This document shows, one piece after another, positions 1-12,017 of a DNA stretch of 45,000 nt. Below the pieces are notes generated by a model. It had not been told where the DNA came from. It worked only from the letters and a program-made list of their open reading frames with translations, and made no database searches. The DNA lies in the NCBI GenBank assembly GCA_002005505.1, contig KV908463.1, forward strand, positions 221,200-266,199, read 5' to 3'. Position 1 is the stretch's first letter. The number at the start of each line of letters is the position of its first letter. The DNA is from Botryococcus braunii (lineage: Eukaryota > Chlorophyta > Trebouxiophyceae). Both the position numbers and the translations under genes were made by a program.

Positions 1-594
1 TTGTGTTCACATTCGCCAGTGCTATGCTGTGTGCTTTGGTACGAACTTCTGCTGTTTTAGTGTTGATGGACATGTGCATGTGTGTGTCTCTTTCTTTTTT
101 GGGGGGGGGGGGGGGAGACACATCAGCTGCTGCCTGAAGCTGCACTGCAAATGAACAAATGGCAATGGCTTTTGCCACAGCTTTGCTTCACACATTGCAA
201 GGCACCAAGGGGTCAACTACAAAGCACCTAAGGGGCTTTGCCTTGAAAAAGTTTCCGGGCATGGGTGCACGCCCTGCAGGGCACATTACCAGCAGCTGAT
301 GCGTGAGTCGCGAGTTCCTTCTTTGATATGTATCTGAAGAGAAAGTACAGGTTGAAGAAAGGGTGGGGATTTGGCAATGCAGTCATCCCCTTCCGTATCC
401 TTGACGTCCGTCCTCAAAGAGCCACGGGCACATGTGCACCCTATCTAAGCCTTTTCTACAGATTCAAAATATAGCGGTGTGTACAAAGTCAGGTCTGCGA
501 GAAAGGAGGGAGAACTCCTCTTCCTGCAAGTGACAGGGGAAATGCACTTTGCAGACATGTGGTGATGGTGTGAGGGTGTTTGAATTGAATGCAG
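1..594. other. Intron or upstream flank of the kinase gene, no exon recognised
   Basis: No exon can be supported here. The kinase exon that begins at 595 starts with one base of a split codon, so at least one earlier exon encoding the N-lobe must exist, either hidden in this stretch or, more likely, to the left of the window. In-frame stops immediately upstream (TGA at 581) exclude a simple leftward extension. A T6G15 homopolymer block lies at 95-115. Confidence 0.5.
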
Positions 595-2899
<2,305 letters not shown>

Positions 2900-4239
2900 A
2901 TTCTGCCTTGTTTTCCTGACTGAGGGTCGTGGTTGTATACACTCAGGCCATCAATTTCTGTACGACAGTCACTGCATAATGCTAGAGATGCAGCAGGAGA
3001 GTTTCAGTTCTTGGACTGACCCAAAGTGCAAATCTGCATACAAACATGCCTCAACGGCTCAGATCAATTCATGACCTTATTTTTGAAGTATAGAAATACG
3101 TTTCCTTGGTTGTCGGCTAGTACGCTTAGAGCATGATCATGAACACAGCTGTCTTTGCTCCAATGCACGTGGGAGTTAAGCAGACTATGTAGCATGGCTC
3201 GTGTACGTGTGAGTGGAGCAGCGTAGGCTCATGCCACATCAATGGTGTAAACTACGACAGCGTGATGTACTCCACAATGTTAAAGCAGTACATTTGCATC
3301 CCATTTATGTAAGATGTGAAGGATCTAATGTTAACCCAGTTTTGAAAGCTCCTCTTATGTTCTTGACATGGAGGGTTATGTATCCCCATGTCACACGGAG
3401 GCTGTGTGTGCACGTAAGAACCCAATTAGCCAAATGCTTCAACGCTTCAAAACAATCTCCACATCGTCAAATGCCGTACCAGCCAAGATGGGCCAGTGTT
3501 GCGTAACATATTTGTGGAACCTGCCAGTGATGTCAGGGCGTTGTTCAAACCTGCGATTTGTTTTTGATGAGTTCCAGAGAGGGGCGGCCATTGAGCCCCT
3601 CAGTGGCTCGTATGAGCTCGTCAGCTGCCGCCCGTTAGCAATGACGTAGCTATAGGTAGTGGAAGGCCGATTTTGCGTGTTAGATCTAATGTGATTGATC
3701 TTTGCTGTACATATACATATGTGACATTCCCGTACCTATACAGGTAGAGGAAGAACTGAAGTGTAACTTGCTAGTTGCACTTTAATATTAATTTTTCAAC
3801 CGGGCAGACCTCTAGGTGCTAGTGTTGGAGATGTGTGGGCCATGGTGGCTCACACAACGATGGAGCACTAATTAGTGCCTTTCGTGGATCACAGATCTCA
3901 TCCTGTGCAGGACATTCAGTTTGCTGAGGTTCAAAAAAGCCCAGGCAATCGATGTAGGCCCCAGCACGGAAGTACATGATTATTGGAAGCAGATCAGGGA
4001 GGGGACCTACAGGTCAGAATCTCTCTAGAGTGTGTACGTACTGCAATTAGTTGTGGACTCGAATGCGCAGAATACTCTGCAGCCCAGTGTAGTTCGCAGC
4101 TCGGTTGAGTGCAGAGAAGGGACATTGGTGTGGCAAATTTGCGACACTTAAGTCATGCGCTGGAAGGGAAACCGCCCGACCGTACAGTAATGTAAAGTAA
4201 CGTTTGGAGGAGGGACATGTGAATTGATCCAGGCAGGGA
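2900..4239. other. Intergenic, no gene recognised
   Basis: Downstream of the kinase stop. Only short open frames without homology, codon bias or splice support are present. The first part is presumably kinase 3' UTR. I see no RNA gene and no clear terminal inverted repeats. Confidence 0.5.
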
Positions 4240-4545
4240 GGCCAAATGTTGGACGACCGTTATTCCTGGAGCTACGCGCTTCGTCTATCTCCTCTCTTTT
4301 GCAGAAGGCATACACGTGAAGTTGTCGCTGTGTATTAAGGATATCGATTAGCTGTAAATTCACAGATCCCGATAACGGTTTCATCGTGAGTGGTGCGTGT
4401 CCTTCATTGGTTATTGAGAGAATGATTAATGTTAGTTTATCCATGTAATGCAGGAAGACTGGGTATGTGACCGCACGAGATACAATAGGTTGTATTGGTT
4501 TTGAACGTGGGATTCAAATGTGCAAAACCAAAAAGGTATGCAGAG
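4240..4545 (+). repeat. Diverged interspersed repeat, copy 1
   Basis: This stretch resembles 12090-12320 in the same orientation: shared landmarks are GTTATTCCTGGA (4259 versus 12106), the block around CTATCTCCT, GAAG.CTG.GTATGTGA (4452 versus 12201) and TTTTGAA.GTGGGA (4499 versus 12248). By eye identity is roughly 70-75 percent with small indels. No coding capacity or terminal repeats were seen, so the class is unknown. Confidence 0.6.
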
Positions 4546-4633
4546 TTCCAAGTGATTAGCAAAAATGCATGAGTATGTAGGTGTGTAAACGCATGTGATT
4601 CTGGCAGTTGCTGACATTTGGCAAAGTCTGTGG

Positions 4634-5208
<575 letters not shown>

Positions 5209-5218
5209 GTGTCTTTTG

Positions 5219-5329
5219 ACTACACCACCTTCTGTTTTCGGCCCCGGATTCCGCGTTCCCGCATGCACGATTTGTGGTGTGCGGTTAGGATAAGCTTCAC
5301 TCTTAATACTAAACAGGAAGGGACACTGC
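5219..5329 (+). repeat. Repeat fragment shared with 34.88-34.98 kb
   Basis: The 100 bp after the (CT)n array resemble 34886-34985, including the exact 12-mer GCGGTTAGGATA at 5280 and the flanking CCGCGT.CC.GCATG. In both places the fragment lies just downstream of a long dinucleotide array. The copia element is inserted at its right edge. Confidence 0.5.
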
Positions 5330-5334
5330 CGTCC
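5330..5334 (+). repeat. Target-site duplication CGTCC, left copy
   Basis: CGTCC immediately precedes the left LTR (which begins TGTGAAAGG at 5335), and the same five bases follow the right LTR at 12018-12022. A 5-bp duplication is the usual footprint of a copia integrase. It fixes the element boundaries independently of LTR alignment. Confidence 0.93.
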
Positions 5335-6028
5335 TGTGAAAGGTTATGGGCAATCGGCTTTCCCTGTACAAAGCAGACAGGTCGTCAATAGACGAAGTTA
5401 CTCCAGCTACAGTCCGTACGACTGTCTGCTGAGTGCCACACACAACTGTCGGACAAGACTAGCATCTGGTGATGCCCAGCATCTTTCACAACCAGTTGCG
5501 TTACATCATTATCTTGTACACAAGCACCGATCAAGCAATCACTAGATAAGGCTCTAGACGGCTACGTTCAAGTACATGCCTATACTCCCTGAAGTCACTG
5601 TCCCTTATCTGTTTGAGTGACTACAGGGTACACTAAGCTTGTTCACTCTCACAATAGCAACAATGATACAACACACACTGCCGCACCGTACCTGTACAAA
5701 GCAGACAGGTCGTCAATAGACGAAGTTACTCCAGCTACAGTCCGTACGACTGTCTGCTGAGTGCCACACACAACTGTCGGACAAGACTAGCATCTGGTGA
5801 TGCCCAGCATCTTTCACAACCAGTTGGTATTCACTCCGGTGGGGCAGCCTTAAGAGTTCATCCGACAAACGTGTGATCTAGATAGGATTGTACCTTATGT
5901 TCGAAAACGTCCAGAATCTGCCGTGTCTCAAGGTACCTTATGTTCTCAATGGACCCATATCCTAATAGTGCACACATGAAGATCACTTAAAGCACAAGGC
6001 ATTCAATAATAATGTTCAGAACTCAACA
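5335..6028 (-). repeat. Left LTR (3' LTR of element), 694 bp, with internal duplication
   Basis: Starts TGTGAAAGG and ends CTCAACA, giving TG...CA termini. It consists of X (28 bp, 5335-5362), Y (136 bp, 5363-5498), W (192 bp, 5499-5690, unique), a second exact Y (5691-5826) and Z (202 bp, 5827-6028). The right LTR has only X-Y-Z. In element orientation Z is the start of U3. Confidence 0.95.
5499..5690 (-). repeat. 192-bp segment W found only in the left LTR, between direct repeats Y
   Basis: W sits between two identical 136-bp copies of Y (5363-5498 and 5691-5826). No match to W is seen elsewhere in the window, and it has no coding frame. Loss of one Y plus W by recombination between the Y copies would convert this LTR to the right-hand form exactly. 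Confidence 0.9.
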
Positions 6029-6042
6029 CTTCCCCTTGCCTG
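6029..6042 (-). other. Polypurine tract of the copia element
   Basis: On the minus strand the bases next to the 3' LTR read GCAAGGGGAAG, followed by the LTR start TGTTGAG. It lies between the pol stop (6049-6051) and the LTR, the expected place for plus-strand DNA priming. Confidence 0.8.
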
Positions 6043-6048
6043 CATGCT

Positions 6049-8511
6049 TTAAGTGTATCTTCTCAAACCTAGTGAATCACGATGACCAACAAACACGGGC
6101 TTGGCAAGTGGCTTGGTCATAATGTCAGCCACATTGCGTGCAGATTCCACATAGAGGATATCTACCTGCCCAAGTGCCATAGCTTCCCTAGCGTAGTGGA
6201 AGCTTACTGCAACGTGCTTTGTGAATTTGGAATACAGGGGGTTCCGTAAATTAGAAATGCATCCTTGGTTGTCACAGAAAATTTTGACCCTCCAAGGTGC
6301 AGCCCCTATCTCTTCCAAGAAGCCCCTTAGCCAGTTGGCTTCCTTCACAATATGGCCAGCTGCCATAAACTCAGCTTGCACAGTTGAGGTAGCAACTGAG
6401 CTCTGCTTCTTGCTTCCCCAAACCACGGCACTACCATAGACTGATAGAACATAGCCAGTGGTGGAATACCTGTGGTCCAGGTCCCCAGCATAGTCGGCAT
6501 CAACATAGCCTTCTAGCTCAGGGCCCTTTCCACCCAGAGTAAGAGCTAACTCTCTGGTATCTCTCAAGTACTTCAGCACTCGAATGGCCTCATTCCAGTG
6601 TGAGGTAGTGGGTGTCATTCTATACCTTGACAACACTCCAACAGCCTGAGAAATGTCAGGCCGGGTCGTATTGGCTATGTACAGTAACGATCCAATTAAC
6701 TCGCAGTATCGATGACCAGGTGGCAGAGGGGTACCAGCCCCATGTGACATACCATCTGAGGACTCGGGTCTGCTGCTAGCCACGAAGTCCTTGGACATGG
6801 GGGTATCAACCCCACGTCCATCATCAGCAACGCCAAACTTCTCCACAAGAGCATCAATCTTGGGAGTGCAACTCATGGAAATAGTGCCCTGAACTCTATT
6901 GCGTAGGACCTGACACCCCAGGAAATCATTCACCTCTCCCAAATCATGGATGGTGAAGTCCTTCTTCAATAACTCTTTCCCCCACTCAATCTCTGCAACC
7001 ACTCTGGCAACTATGAGAAGATCATCGACATAAACAAGAATAAACGACAGATTACCATCAGGGGCCCTCCTGATGTATACCCCAGCGTCGCTCTTGCACA
7101 CACTATACCCCATCACGCTCAACTTGTCGCTCAAGGTCTTGTGCCAAGCCCGTGGGGCTTGCTTAAGACCGTAGAGTGCCTTCCTGAGCTTGCACACAAC
7201 TCTCGTGTTGCCATTCTCAAATCCTGGTGGTTGGGTCACATAGACCTCTTCCTCCAACTCCCCATTGAGAAAAGCTGTCTTGATATCCACTTGGTGGATC
7301 TCAAGATTTTGTGTGGCAGCCACTGCCAGCACAGCTCTCCTAGCACCATAGCTGCTGGTAGGTGCAAAAACCTCACCAACATCTATACCAGGAATCTGTC
7401 TGCAACCCTGGGCAACCAATCTTGCTTTAAACCGAGTGACATTCCCATGTGCATCGTTTTTTGTAGAAAAAATCCAATGAACAGGGATAACTTTCTGCCC
7501 ATGGGGTCTTTCCACATACTGCATAACCTCATGGGTGTCTAAAGACTCCATCTCCTCTTGCATTGCCTGCTGCCAAAACTCCCACTGAGGTGAGCGCTGG
7601 GCTTCCCTCAAGTTTGAGGGCACGTGAACTTTTCCCAACGTGACAGAAGGTACACTCTGTACCTTATGCTGTGGTGCAGCAGGGCTGTCAGCCTTACTGA
7701 TGCTGTTCCCTTCTCTCTCTCTCTCTCCCTGGTTGCCAGAATAAGGTACATTATGTACCTTATGCTGGGACTGGGCAGTACTGCCGGGATTATCTGATTC
7801 CTTCTCAAGTCTCTCTCTCTCTCCTTGACTACTGGACTCATGTGCAGCACCCTTACATTCTCGCACCTTCCGCAATGCAGAGGGGAGCAGCAGCTCTCTC
7901 TCTCTCCTGGACTCACACTTGGGCACACTACCCAGACTTGCCTGAGCTGCGCCTACAATGTCAGCCTGCACACCATAAGCATGACTAGCCAGTGACTGGG
8001 ATTGGGCACCAGCTTCCCCTACTGCTGGCATGTCTAACCCACTGCTCTCATCTCTTACATCTGCACCGAACATAGCCTCGACTGTCTCAACCTGCCCCTG
8101 CATATCAGGGAGACCAACCATGTTTGGCTCACTCACAATTGCCTGACCTGGGTCAGGGGCATGCAATGGGATGTCAGAATGCTCTCTCCTAGCCACGCGC
8201 TGTACATAACGCTGCTCCCTTGTAAGGGTGGTCCCTGGAGGAAGGGGAATTTGTGACTTCCCCTGCATTCGCAACCCCTCTTGTACCTTCTGCATTTTTT
8301 CTACCTGGGATTGAGTTTCTACACCCCCCCTGGCCAGATTCTGCATATGCTCAAGCACCGACCACGAGTGCTGAGATGGTTCTGGGGTCCCAACAGTAGA
8401 ATCCAGGCTGGTGGGGTTTCCTTGGTCATGTGCTGCTGTGGTCCCGTCTCCAGACTGATCCCCAGCACAAAGTCCAGAGGTCCCAGGAGCCCCAGTGGAA
8501 AGCGTCTCCAC
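6049..8511 (-). CDS. Copia pol, reverse transcriptase and RNase H (downstream part of split gag-pol)
   Basis: The open frame shown has 820 codons; its first Met at 8511 is internal to what was one polyprotein, so it is unlikely to be a natural start. The N-terminal third is a poorly conserved linker with short Arg-Glu runs. The reverse transcriptase follows: the entry block with HWIFSTK and FKARLVAQG, then VDIKTAFLNGEL, LYGLKQAPRAWH and the catalytic YVDD (FILVYVDDLL). RNase H follows with GYVDADYAGD, the STTGY block, QAEFMA (catalytic Glu) and FCDNQG (catalytic Asp). It ends VADIMTKPL, the usual copia terminus, 20 bp before the LTR. All catalytic residues I can see are intact. It copies element RNA into cDNA in cytoplasmic particles. 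Expression would need readthrough of the frameshift at 8595-8600. Confidence 0.95.
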   Translation of the reverse strand: METLSTGAPGTSGLCAGDQSGDGTTAAHDQGNPTSLDSTVGTPEPSQHSWSVLEHMQNLARGGVETQSQVEKMQKVQEGLRMQGKSQIPLPPGTTLTREQRYVQRVARREHSDIPLHAPDPGQAIVSEPNMVGLPDMQGQVETVEAMFGADVRDESSGLDMPAVGEAGAQSQSLASHAYGVQADIVGAAQASLGSVPKCESRRERELLLPSALRKVRECKGAAHESSSQGERERLEKESDNPGSTAQSQHKVHNVPYSGNQGEREREGNSISKADSPAAPQHKVQSVPSVTLGKVHVPSNLREAQRSPQWEFWQQAMQEEMESLDTHEVMQYVERPHGQKVIPVHWIFSTKNDAHGNVTRFKARLVAQGCRQIPGIDVGEVFAPTSSYGARRAVLAVAATQNLEIHQVDIKTAFLNGELEEEVYVTQPPGFENGNTRVVCKLRKALYGLKQAPRAWHKTLSDKLSVMGYSVCKSDAGVYIRRAPDGNLSFILVYVDDLLIVARVVAEIEWGKELLKKDFTIHDLGEVNDFLGCQVLRNRVQGTISMSCTPKIDALVEKFGVADDGRGVDTPMSKDFVASSRPESSDGMSHGAGTPLPPGHRYCELIGSLLYIANTTRPDISQAVGVLSRYRMTPTTSHWNEAIRVLKYLRDTRELALTLGGKGPELEGYVDADYAGDLDHRYSTTGYVLSVYGSAVVWGSKKQSSVATSTVQAEFMAAGHIVKEANWLRGFLEEIGAAPWRVKIFCDNQGCISNLRNPLYSKFTKHVAVSFHYAREAMALGQVDILYVESARNVADIMTKPLAKPVFVGHRDSLGLRRYT
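7700..7930 (-). repeat. Three short (CT)n tracts inside the pol linker
   Basis: CT runs at about 7713-7728, 7811-7824 and 7893-7906 fall in the IN-RT linker and are translated as Arg-Glu repeats on the coding strand. They are in frame and do not disrupt the RT. Confidence 0.85.
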
Positions 8512-11261
8512 TCCATGGTCATCCTCCTCATCCCAGAACGTGGGTGGAGCAGCAGAGGGAATTGCTTGAGGCGTTGCCAGATTCTCACTGCCAAGGGGGG
8601 TGATATCCTAGAATCATAGACAGACCCAGGCTGGACCTTTGATAGACCCACTCTCTCAGCCCCCCTCAAGTGCTCGATAAAGCTGACGTCCCTACTCTCC
8701 TTCCACACTCCATTCCCCACGTACACACGATACGCTTTAGACTGGGGACAATAACCAGTAAACATCCCAGGGATGGTCTTGGGCCCAAAAACAGACCTTT
8801 GGCCACTGGGAATGTGCACATGGGCTACACAGCCAAACGTGCGCAGCACAGACACATCAGGTTTGACACCAAAGAATAATTCCATGGGGGTCAGGGACCT
8901 GCCTGAAGTAGGACCCACATTGTAGAGGAGGGTAGCTGTCTCAAGCGCCTCCTTCCAAAGGGAGGGGTCTGCTGCAGCATGGACCAACAGAGTCCTTGTT
9001 CGCTCCTTCAGGGTCCTATTCATCCTCTCCGCCACCCCATTCTGCTGAGGCGTGTAGGGCGCTGAGGACTCCATCTTAGTGCCCTGCTGAGCACAAAACT
9101 CTTTGAATTGCTGGTTCAGGAACTCTGAACCCCTGTCAGTCCTCACACACTTCACAACCGTGCCTCGTTGGGTCTGCCAAAAACGGAGCAGGTCTATCAC
9201 AGCCTTTGGGATGCAATCCTTTGACTTCACAGGCAGGGAGGCAACTTGGTGTGAACTTTCATCCACTACAGTGACCCAATATCGTTCACCTGTGATGGCA
9301 GGAGGTGATATGGGACCCACAGTATCCACATGGACTCTATCGAGTGGGTGATGTGCAGGCCTGGAAGATACAGGGAAAGGAGGTCTGGAGTGTTTCCCTT
9401 GTATACACGATTCACAGTGCTTGGGGCACTCAGAGCAGGGAGCAAGGGAGATATTGATTCCTGTAACCAGATCTTCCTTGGAGAACCTCTGCATGCTGCT
9501 GGCACCAGGATGACCTAACCTAGCATGCCACAGAGATCTCTCGCTACACACGTGTCCTTTCCTAAGATGAGACGCCTCAGCCATGTGATCAATATGTCTG
9601 CAGCCAACTTGCTGCCCTCTGACAGGACTAACAAACTCCAAAAAAAACAGACCTCGTGCGCGGGTGATATCTCCACACCACCCTTCAGGTCCCTTCATGG
9701 CTGTGTAACCACCTGCAGTGTCAGTCAGGAAAGATGCTCCATCCTGAATTGCACCAGTGACTGAAATGAGGTTGGTATGCGCAGAAGGAACACACTGCAC
9801 ATTGTGCAGCCAGAATACTTCGTGCCTTGCATTCACAAGGCATACAGACCCAGATGCAATGATTCCTCCCTTGGCGTCTGAGGTTGCCAAGTGCAGAGGA
9901 AGAGGCTGTCTATGCATAACTGGATTATGGAGCAATGAGAGATCATTGACTATATGCACAGAGGCACCACTATCTATTAACCAAGATGTGCTGCTAGCTC
10001 CATGCGAAGTTGGGGCAAGCACATTGAGAGAGATAAACATCGCCTCACCAGAAGGAGGGGGTGGAGGTGGTAAATGCCACCCCGGAAACGTGTGTTGACT
10101 TGTTGGATAGTTATATGCTGAAGGAGGTCCAGGGCTGGAAGCGGATGAAGGCGGGCCACCCCGGCCAGATCCATGGTCCCACCAGGCTTGAGGAGACGAC
10201 TGTGGGCCTCCCTGGCCCCAGTAAGCTGCAGGCCCAACGCTTGCCGCTTGCATGTTTTGATGCAGAGCCTGCAGCTGCCTGAGCGGTCCGCAGTCAGTCA
10301 TGAAGTGGCCCTTTGCCTTGCAGAAGTGGCATGTAAGCTCCTCTCTGGGCCTTCTTGCCCTGCCAGGTCCACGCCCCCTGCCACCAAAAGTAGTTGCAGA
10401 GGGGCCAGCGGGAGGCTGTTCGTTTGCTGGTAGTGCTGCTCCAACTCCCGGTACTGCTCCCACTCCTGGTGCAGCTCCAGCGCTTGATGACGCTCCAGCT
10501 ACCCCCCCAGAGGGACCAGCCACTGCTGCAGCTGCCATGGCCTGAGGTGTTCCCTCTGCAGGTGGGTCCTTGTACCCACGGCTGGCTGCGGCGCGCAGGA
10601 TTCTTTGAATCAGCTCCAATGGCGGCTTGTCGGTTGCCATAACCTCCAGGGACTCAAGCCTCAGCACAGGAGGGAGGCCCTTCACCATCAGCTCCCCAAC
10701 ATTGTGGTCCAAGAGGATGAACGCGTTGTTTCTGAGACTTGTAGCCAGATCCATCATTCTGTAGAGGTAGACCTTGAGTGTCTCCCCTGTCTTGATGCCC
10801 TGCTCCATTTCCTTGTACCACTCAAGGTTGATGTCTTGGTTGCTCCCTCCAGTGTGACTGTTCTTCACCCACGCGATGAAGTCGAACGCTGCTTTGTGGC
10901 ATGAGATCTGAGAATGCCAGATGACTGGAACTGACTGGATCAGCCACTGCTTGATGGCTGAGTTCTCCACCGACCCTGGCATTGGCCTCTCCAAAGCCGC
11001 TCTGACCCCCTTGGTGTTTGCGCACGCCTCCAAATTTTCATACCAAAATTCAAAATTGCGCCCTCCATCATCAAGCATGACAGTCATCTTTGGATTAGAG
11101 GTATTGGGGATGTAGGCTGCCTTGTCAATCTCCACCTTTGGTTCTGCAGTGGCTGATTGTGTCCCGGTCATAGACTGCCCTGGAGTGGCCCCACTGACTT
11201 CTCCAGGTTGAGACATTGCTGTTTCACTGCTACTTTCCTTTTCTTTGCCCCTTTTTGTCAT
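8319..11261 (-). CDS. Copia gag, protease and integrase (upstream part of split gag-pol)
   Basis: ATG at 11261, 980 codons. Residues 50-240 match the copia capsid-type gag. A CX2CX4HX4C zinc knuckle (CHFCKAKGHFMTDC) lies near 311-324 after an Ala/Gly/Pro-rich stretch. The aspartic protease active site is WLIDSGAS near 427-434. Integrase begins with the HHCC zinc domain (LWHARLGHPG, later CESCIQGKH) and continues with the DDE core: VHVDTVGP, VRTDRGSEF and NGVAERMN. The frame runs past IN, then goes out of register at the G6 run 8595-8600 (CCCCCC on the coding strand), so its last roughly 95 residues are not homologous. RT continues in the other frame. A single-base change in a homopolymer, a sequencing error, or less likely a programmed shift could explain this. 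Confidence 0.95.
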   Translation of the reverse strand: MTKRGKEKESSSETAMSQPGEVSGATPGQSMTGTQSATAEPKVEIDKAAYIPNTSNPKMTVMLDDGGRNFEFWYENLEACANTKGVRAALERPMPGSVENSAIKQWLIQSVPVIWHSQISCHKAAFDFIAWVKNSHTGGSNQDINLEWYKEMEQGIKTGETLKVYLYRMMDLATSLRNNAFILLDHNVGELMVKGLPPVLRLESLEVMATDKPPLELIQRILRAAASRGYKDPPAEGTPQAMAAAAVAGPSGGVAGASSSAGAAPGVGAVPGVGAALPANEQPPAGPSATTFGGRGRGPGRARRPREELTCHFCKAKGHFMTDCGPLRQLQALHQNMQAASVGPAAYWGQGGPQSSPQAWWDHGSGRGGPPSSASSPGPPSAYNYPTSQHTFPGWHLPPPPPPSGEAMFISLNVLAPTSHGASSTSWLIDSGASVHIVNDLSLLHNPVMHRQPLPLHLATSDAKGGIIASGSVCLVNARHEVFWLHNVQCVPSAHTNLISVTGAIQDGASFLTDTAGGYTAMKGPEGWCGDITRARGLFFLEFVSPVRGQQVGCRHIDHMAEASHLRKGHVCSERSLWHARLGHPGASSMQRFSKEDLVTGINISLAPCSECPKHCESCIQGKHSRPPFPVSSRPAHHPLDRVHVDTVGPISPPAITGERYWVTVVDESSHQVASLPVKSKDCIPKAVIDLLRFWQTQRGTVVKCVRTDRGSEFLNQQFKEFCAQQGTKMESSAPYTPQQNGVAERMNRTLKERTRTLLVHAAADPSLWKEALETATLLYNVGPTSGRSLTPMELFFGVKPDVSVLRTFGCVAHVHIPSGQRSVFGPKTIPGMFTGYCPQSKAYRVYVGNGVWKESRDVSFIEHLRGAERVGLSKVQPGSVYDSRISPPLAVRIWQRLKQFPLLLHPRSGMRRMTMEWRRFPLGLLGPLDFVLGISLETGPQQHMTKETPPAWILLLGPQNHLSTRGRCLSICRIWPGGV
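8595..8600 (-). other. Frameshift site in gag-pol (six-C run on coding strand)
   Basis: Upstream of this run the integrase frame is conserved; downstream the conserved linker/RT frame is offset by one base. A run of six identical bases is a typical place for polymerase slippage or read error. The tetranucleotide context does not fit a canonical X XXY YYZ slippery heptamer, because the base before the run is A. Confidence 0.75.
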
Positions 11262-11617
11262 ACTATTGTCACTTCACCAGCCAAACTTACTCATAAACTT
11301 CTGGAATGCAGCAATACCCTACAATTCCCTCCATGTCATGGAAATTTACCAGCCAGTCTTGCACAGTAGTAGCAGATATGTTCCCCTCAGAAGTTTGCGC
11401 CGGAGTCCGGCCCGACTCACTCAGTGCTTCTAGACAACGTCTATGAATGATAAAGCACAGCTAAAACTTCAATTATGAATTTCCCAGAAAGGTAAACTGT
11501 GAGTAAGATAATGGTCCTGGTACACTCGAGTTCCCTTGCGCCGCTGCGCCATGCTCGAGCTCCTTTGTTGACGCTTACGTCTGACCCATCCGTAGACGAC
11601 CTTCACTCCTGCTTTTA

Positions 11618-11651
11618 CTTGGCTCAGCTGGAAGGGCGTGGGCCCATAACC
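11618..11651 (-). other. Primer-binding site, internal initiator-tRNA-Met (half-tRNA) type
   Basis: Directly next to the 5' LTR the minus strand reads GGTTATGGGCCCACG. Its complement, GTGGGCCCATAACC (11638-11651 on +), equals the anticodon arm of plant initiator tRNA-Met rather than the tRNA 3' end. Drosophila copia is known to prime from a cleaved 5' half of the same tRNA. On + further upstream, 11620-11634 (TGGCTCAGCTGGAAG) also resembles the tRNA D-arm (TGGCGCAGCGGAAG), hinting at an extended match. Confidence 0.85.
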
Positions 11652-12017
11652 TGTGAAAGGTTATGGGCAATCGGCTTTCCCTGTACAAAGCAGACAGGTC
11701 GTCAATAGACGAAGTTACTCCAGCTACAGTCCGTACGACTGTCTGCTGAGTGCCACACACAACTGTCGGACAAGACTAGCATCTGGTGATGCCCAGCATC
11801 TTTCACAACCAGTTGGTATTCACTCCGGTGGGGCAGCCTTAAGAGTTCATCCGACAAACGTGTGATCTAGATAGGATTGTACCTTATGTTCGAAAACGTC
11901 CAGAATCTGCCGTGTCTCAAGGTACCTTATGTTCTCAATGGACCCATATCCTAATAGTGCACACATGAAGATCACTTAAAGCACAAGGCATTCAATAATA
12001 ATGTTCAGAACTCAACA
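11652..12017 (-). repeat. Right LTR (5' LTR of element), 366 bp
   Basis: X-Y-Z structure, TG...CA termini, bounded by the primer site on the left and the CGTCC duplication on the right. By eye it is identical to the corresponding segments of the left LTR. Two 13-bp direct repeats (GTACCTTATGTTC on +) lie in its U3, matching those at 5890-5902 and 5933-5945 in the left LTR, and are candidate cis elements. The transcription start was not located. Confidence 0.95.

Larger units (their letters stand above)
5335..12017 (-). mobile_element. Ty1/copia LTR retrotransposon, nearly intact, minus strand
   Basis: The element is 6683 bp, flanked by a perfect CGTCC target-site duplication. In its own orientation it runs: 5' LTR (12017 to 11652), primer-binding site (11651 to about 11634), a leader of about 0.39 kb, gag-protease-integrase, reverse transcriptase-RNase H, polypurine tract (about 6042 to 6029), 3' LTR (6028 to 5335). 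Domain order GAG-PR-IN-RT-RH is the copia order (in gypsy, IN is last). LTR segments shared between the two ends look identical by eye, so insertion is recent. Defects seen: one frameshift between IN and RT, and LTRs of different length. It lies in no recognised gene. Confidence 0.97.

Noticed and set aside
8595..8600. Programmed -1 frameshift signal between IN and RT
   Set aside because: The base before the C run breaks the canonical slippery heptamer, and copia elements normally use one frame; an indel or read error is simpler.
10061..10904. Plus-strand frames opposite gag
   Set aside because: Shadows of the minus-strand gag coding sequence.
11618..11651. Genuine tRNA-Met gene
   Set aside because: Only D-arm-like and anticodon-arm similarity is present; there is no T-arm or acceptor stem, and the position next to the LTR fits a primer site.
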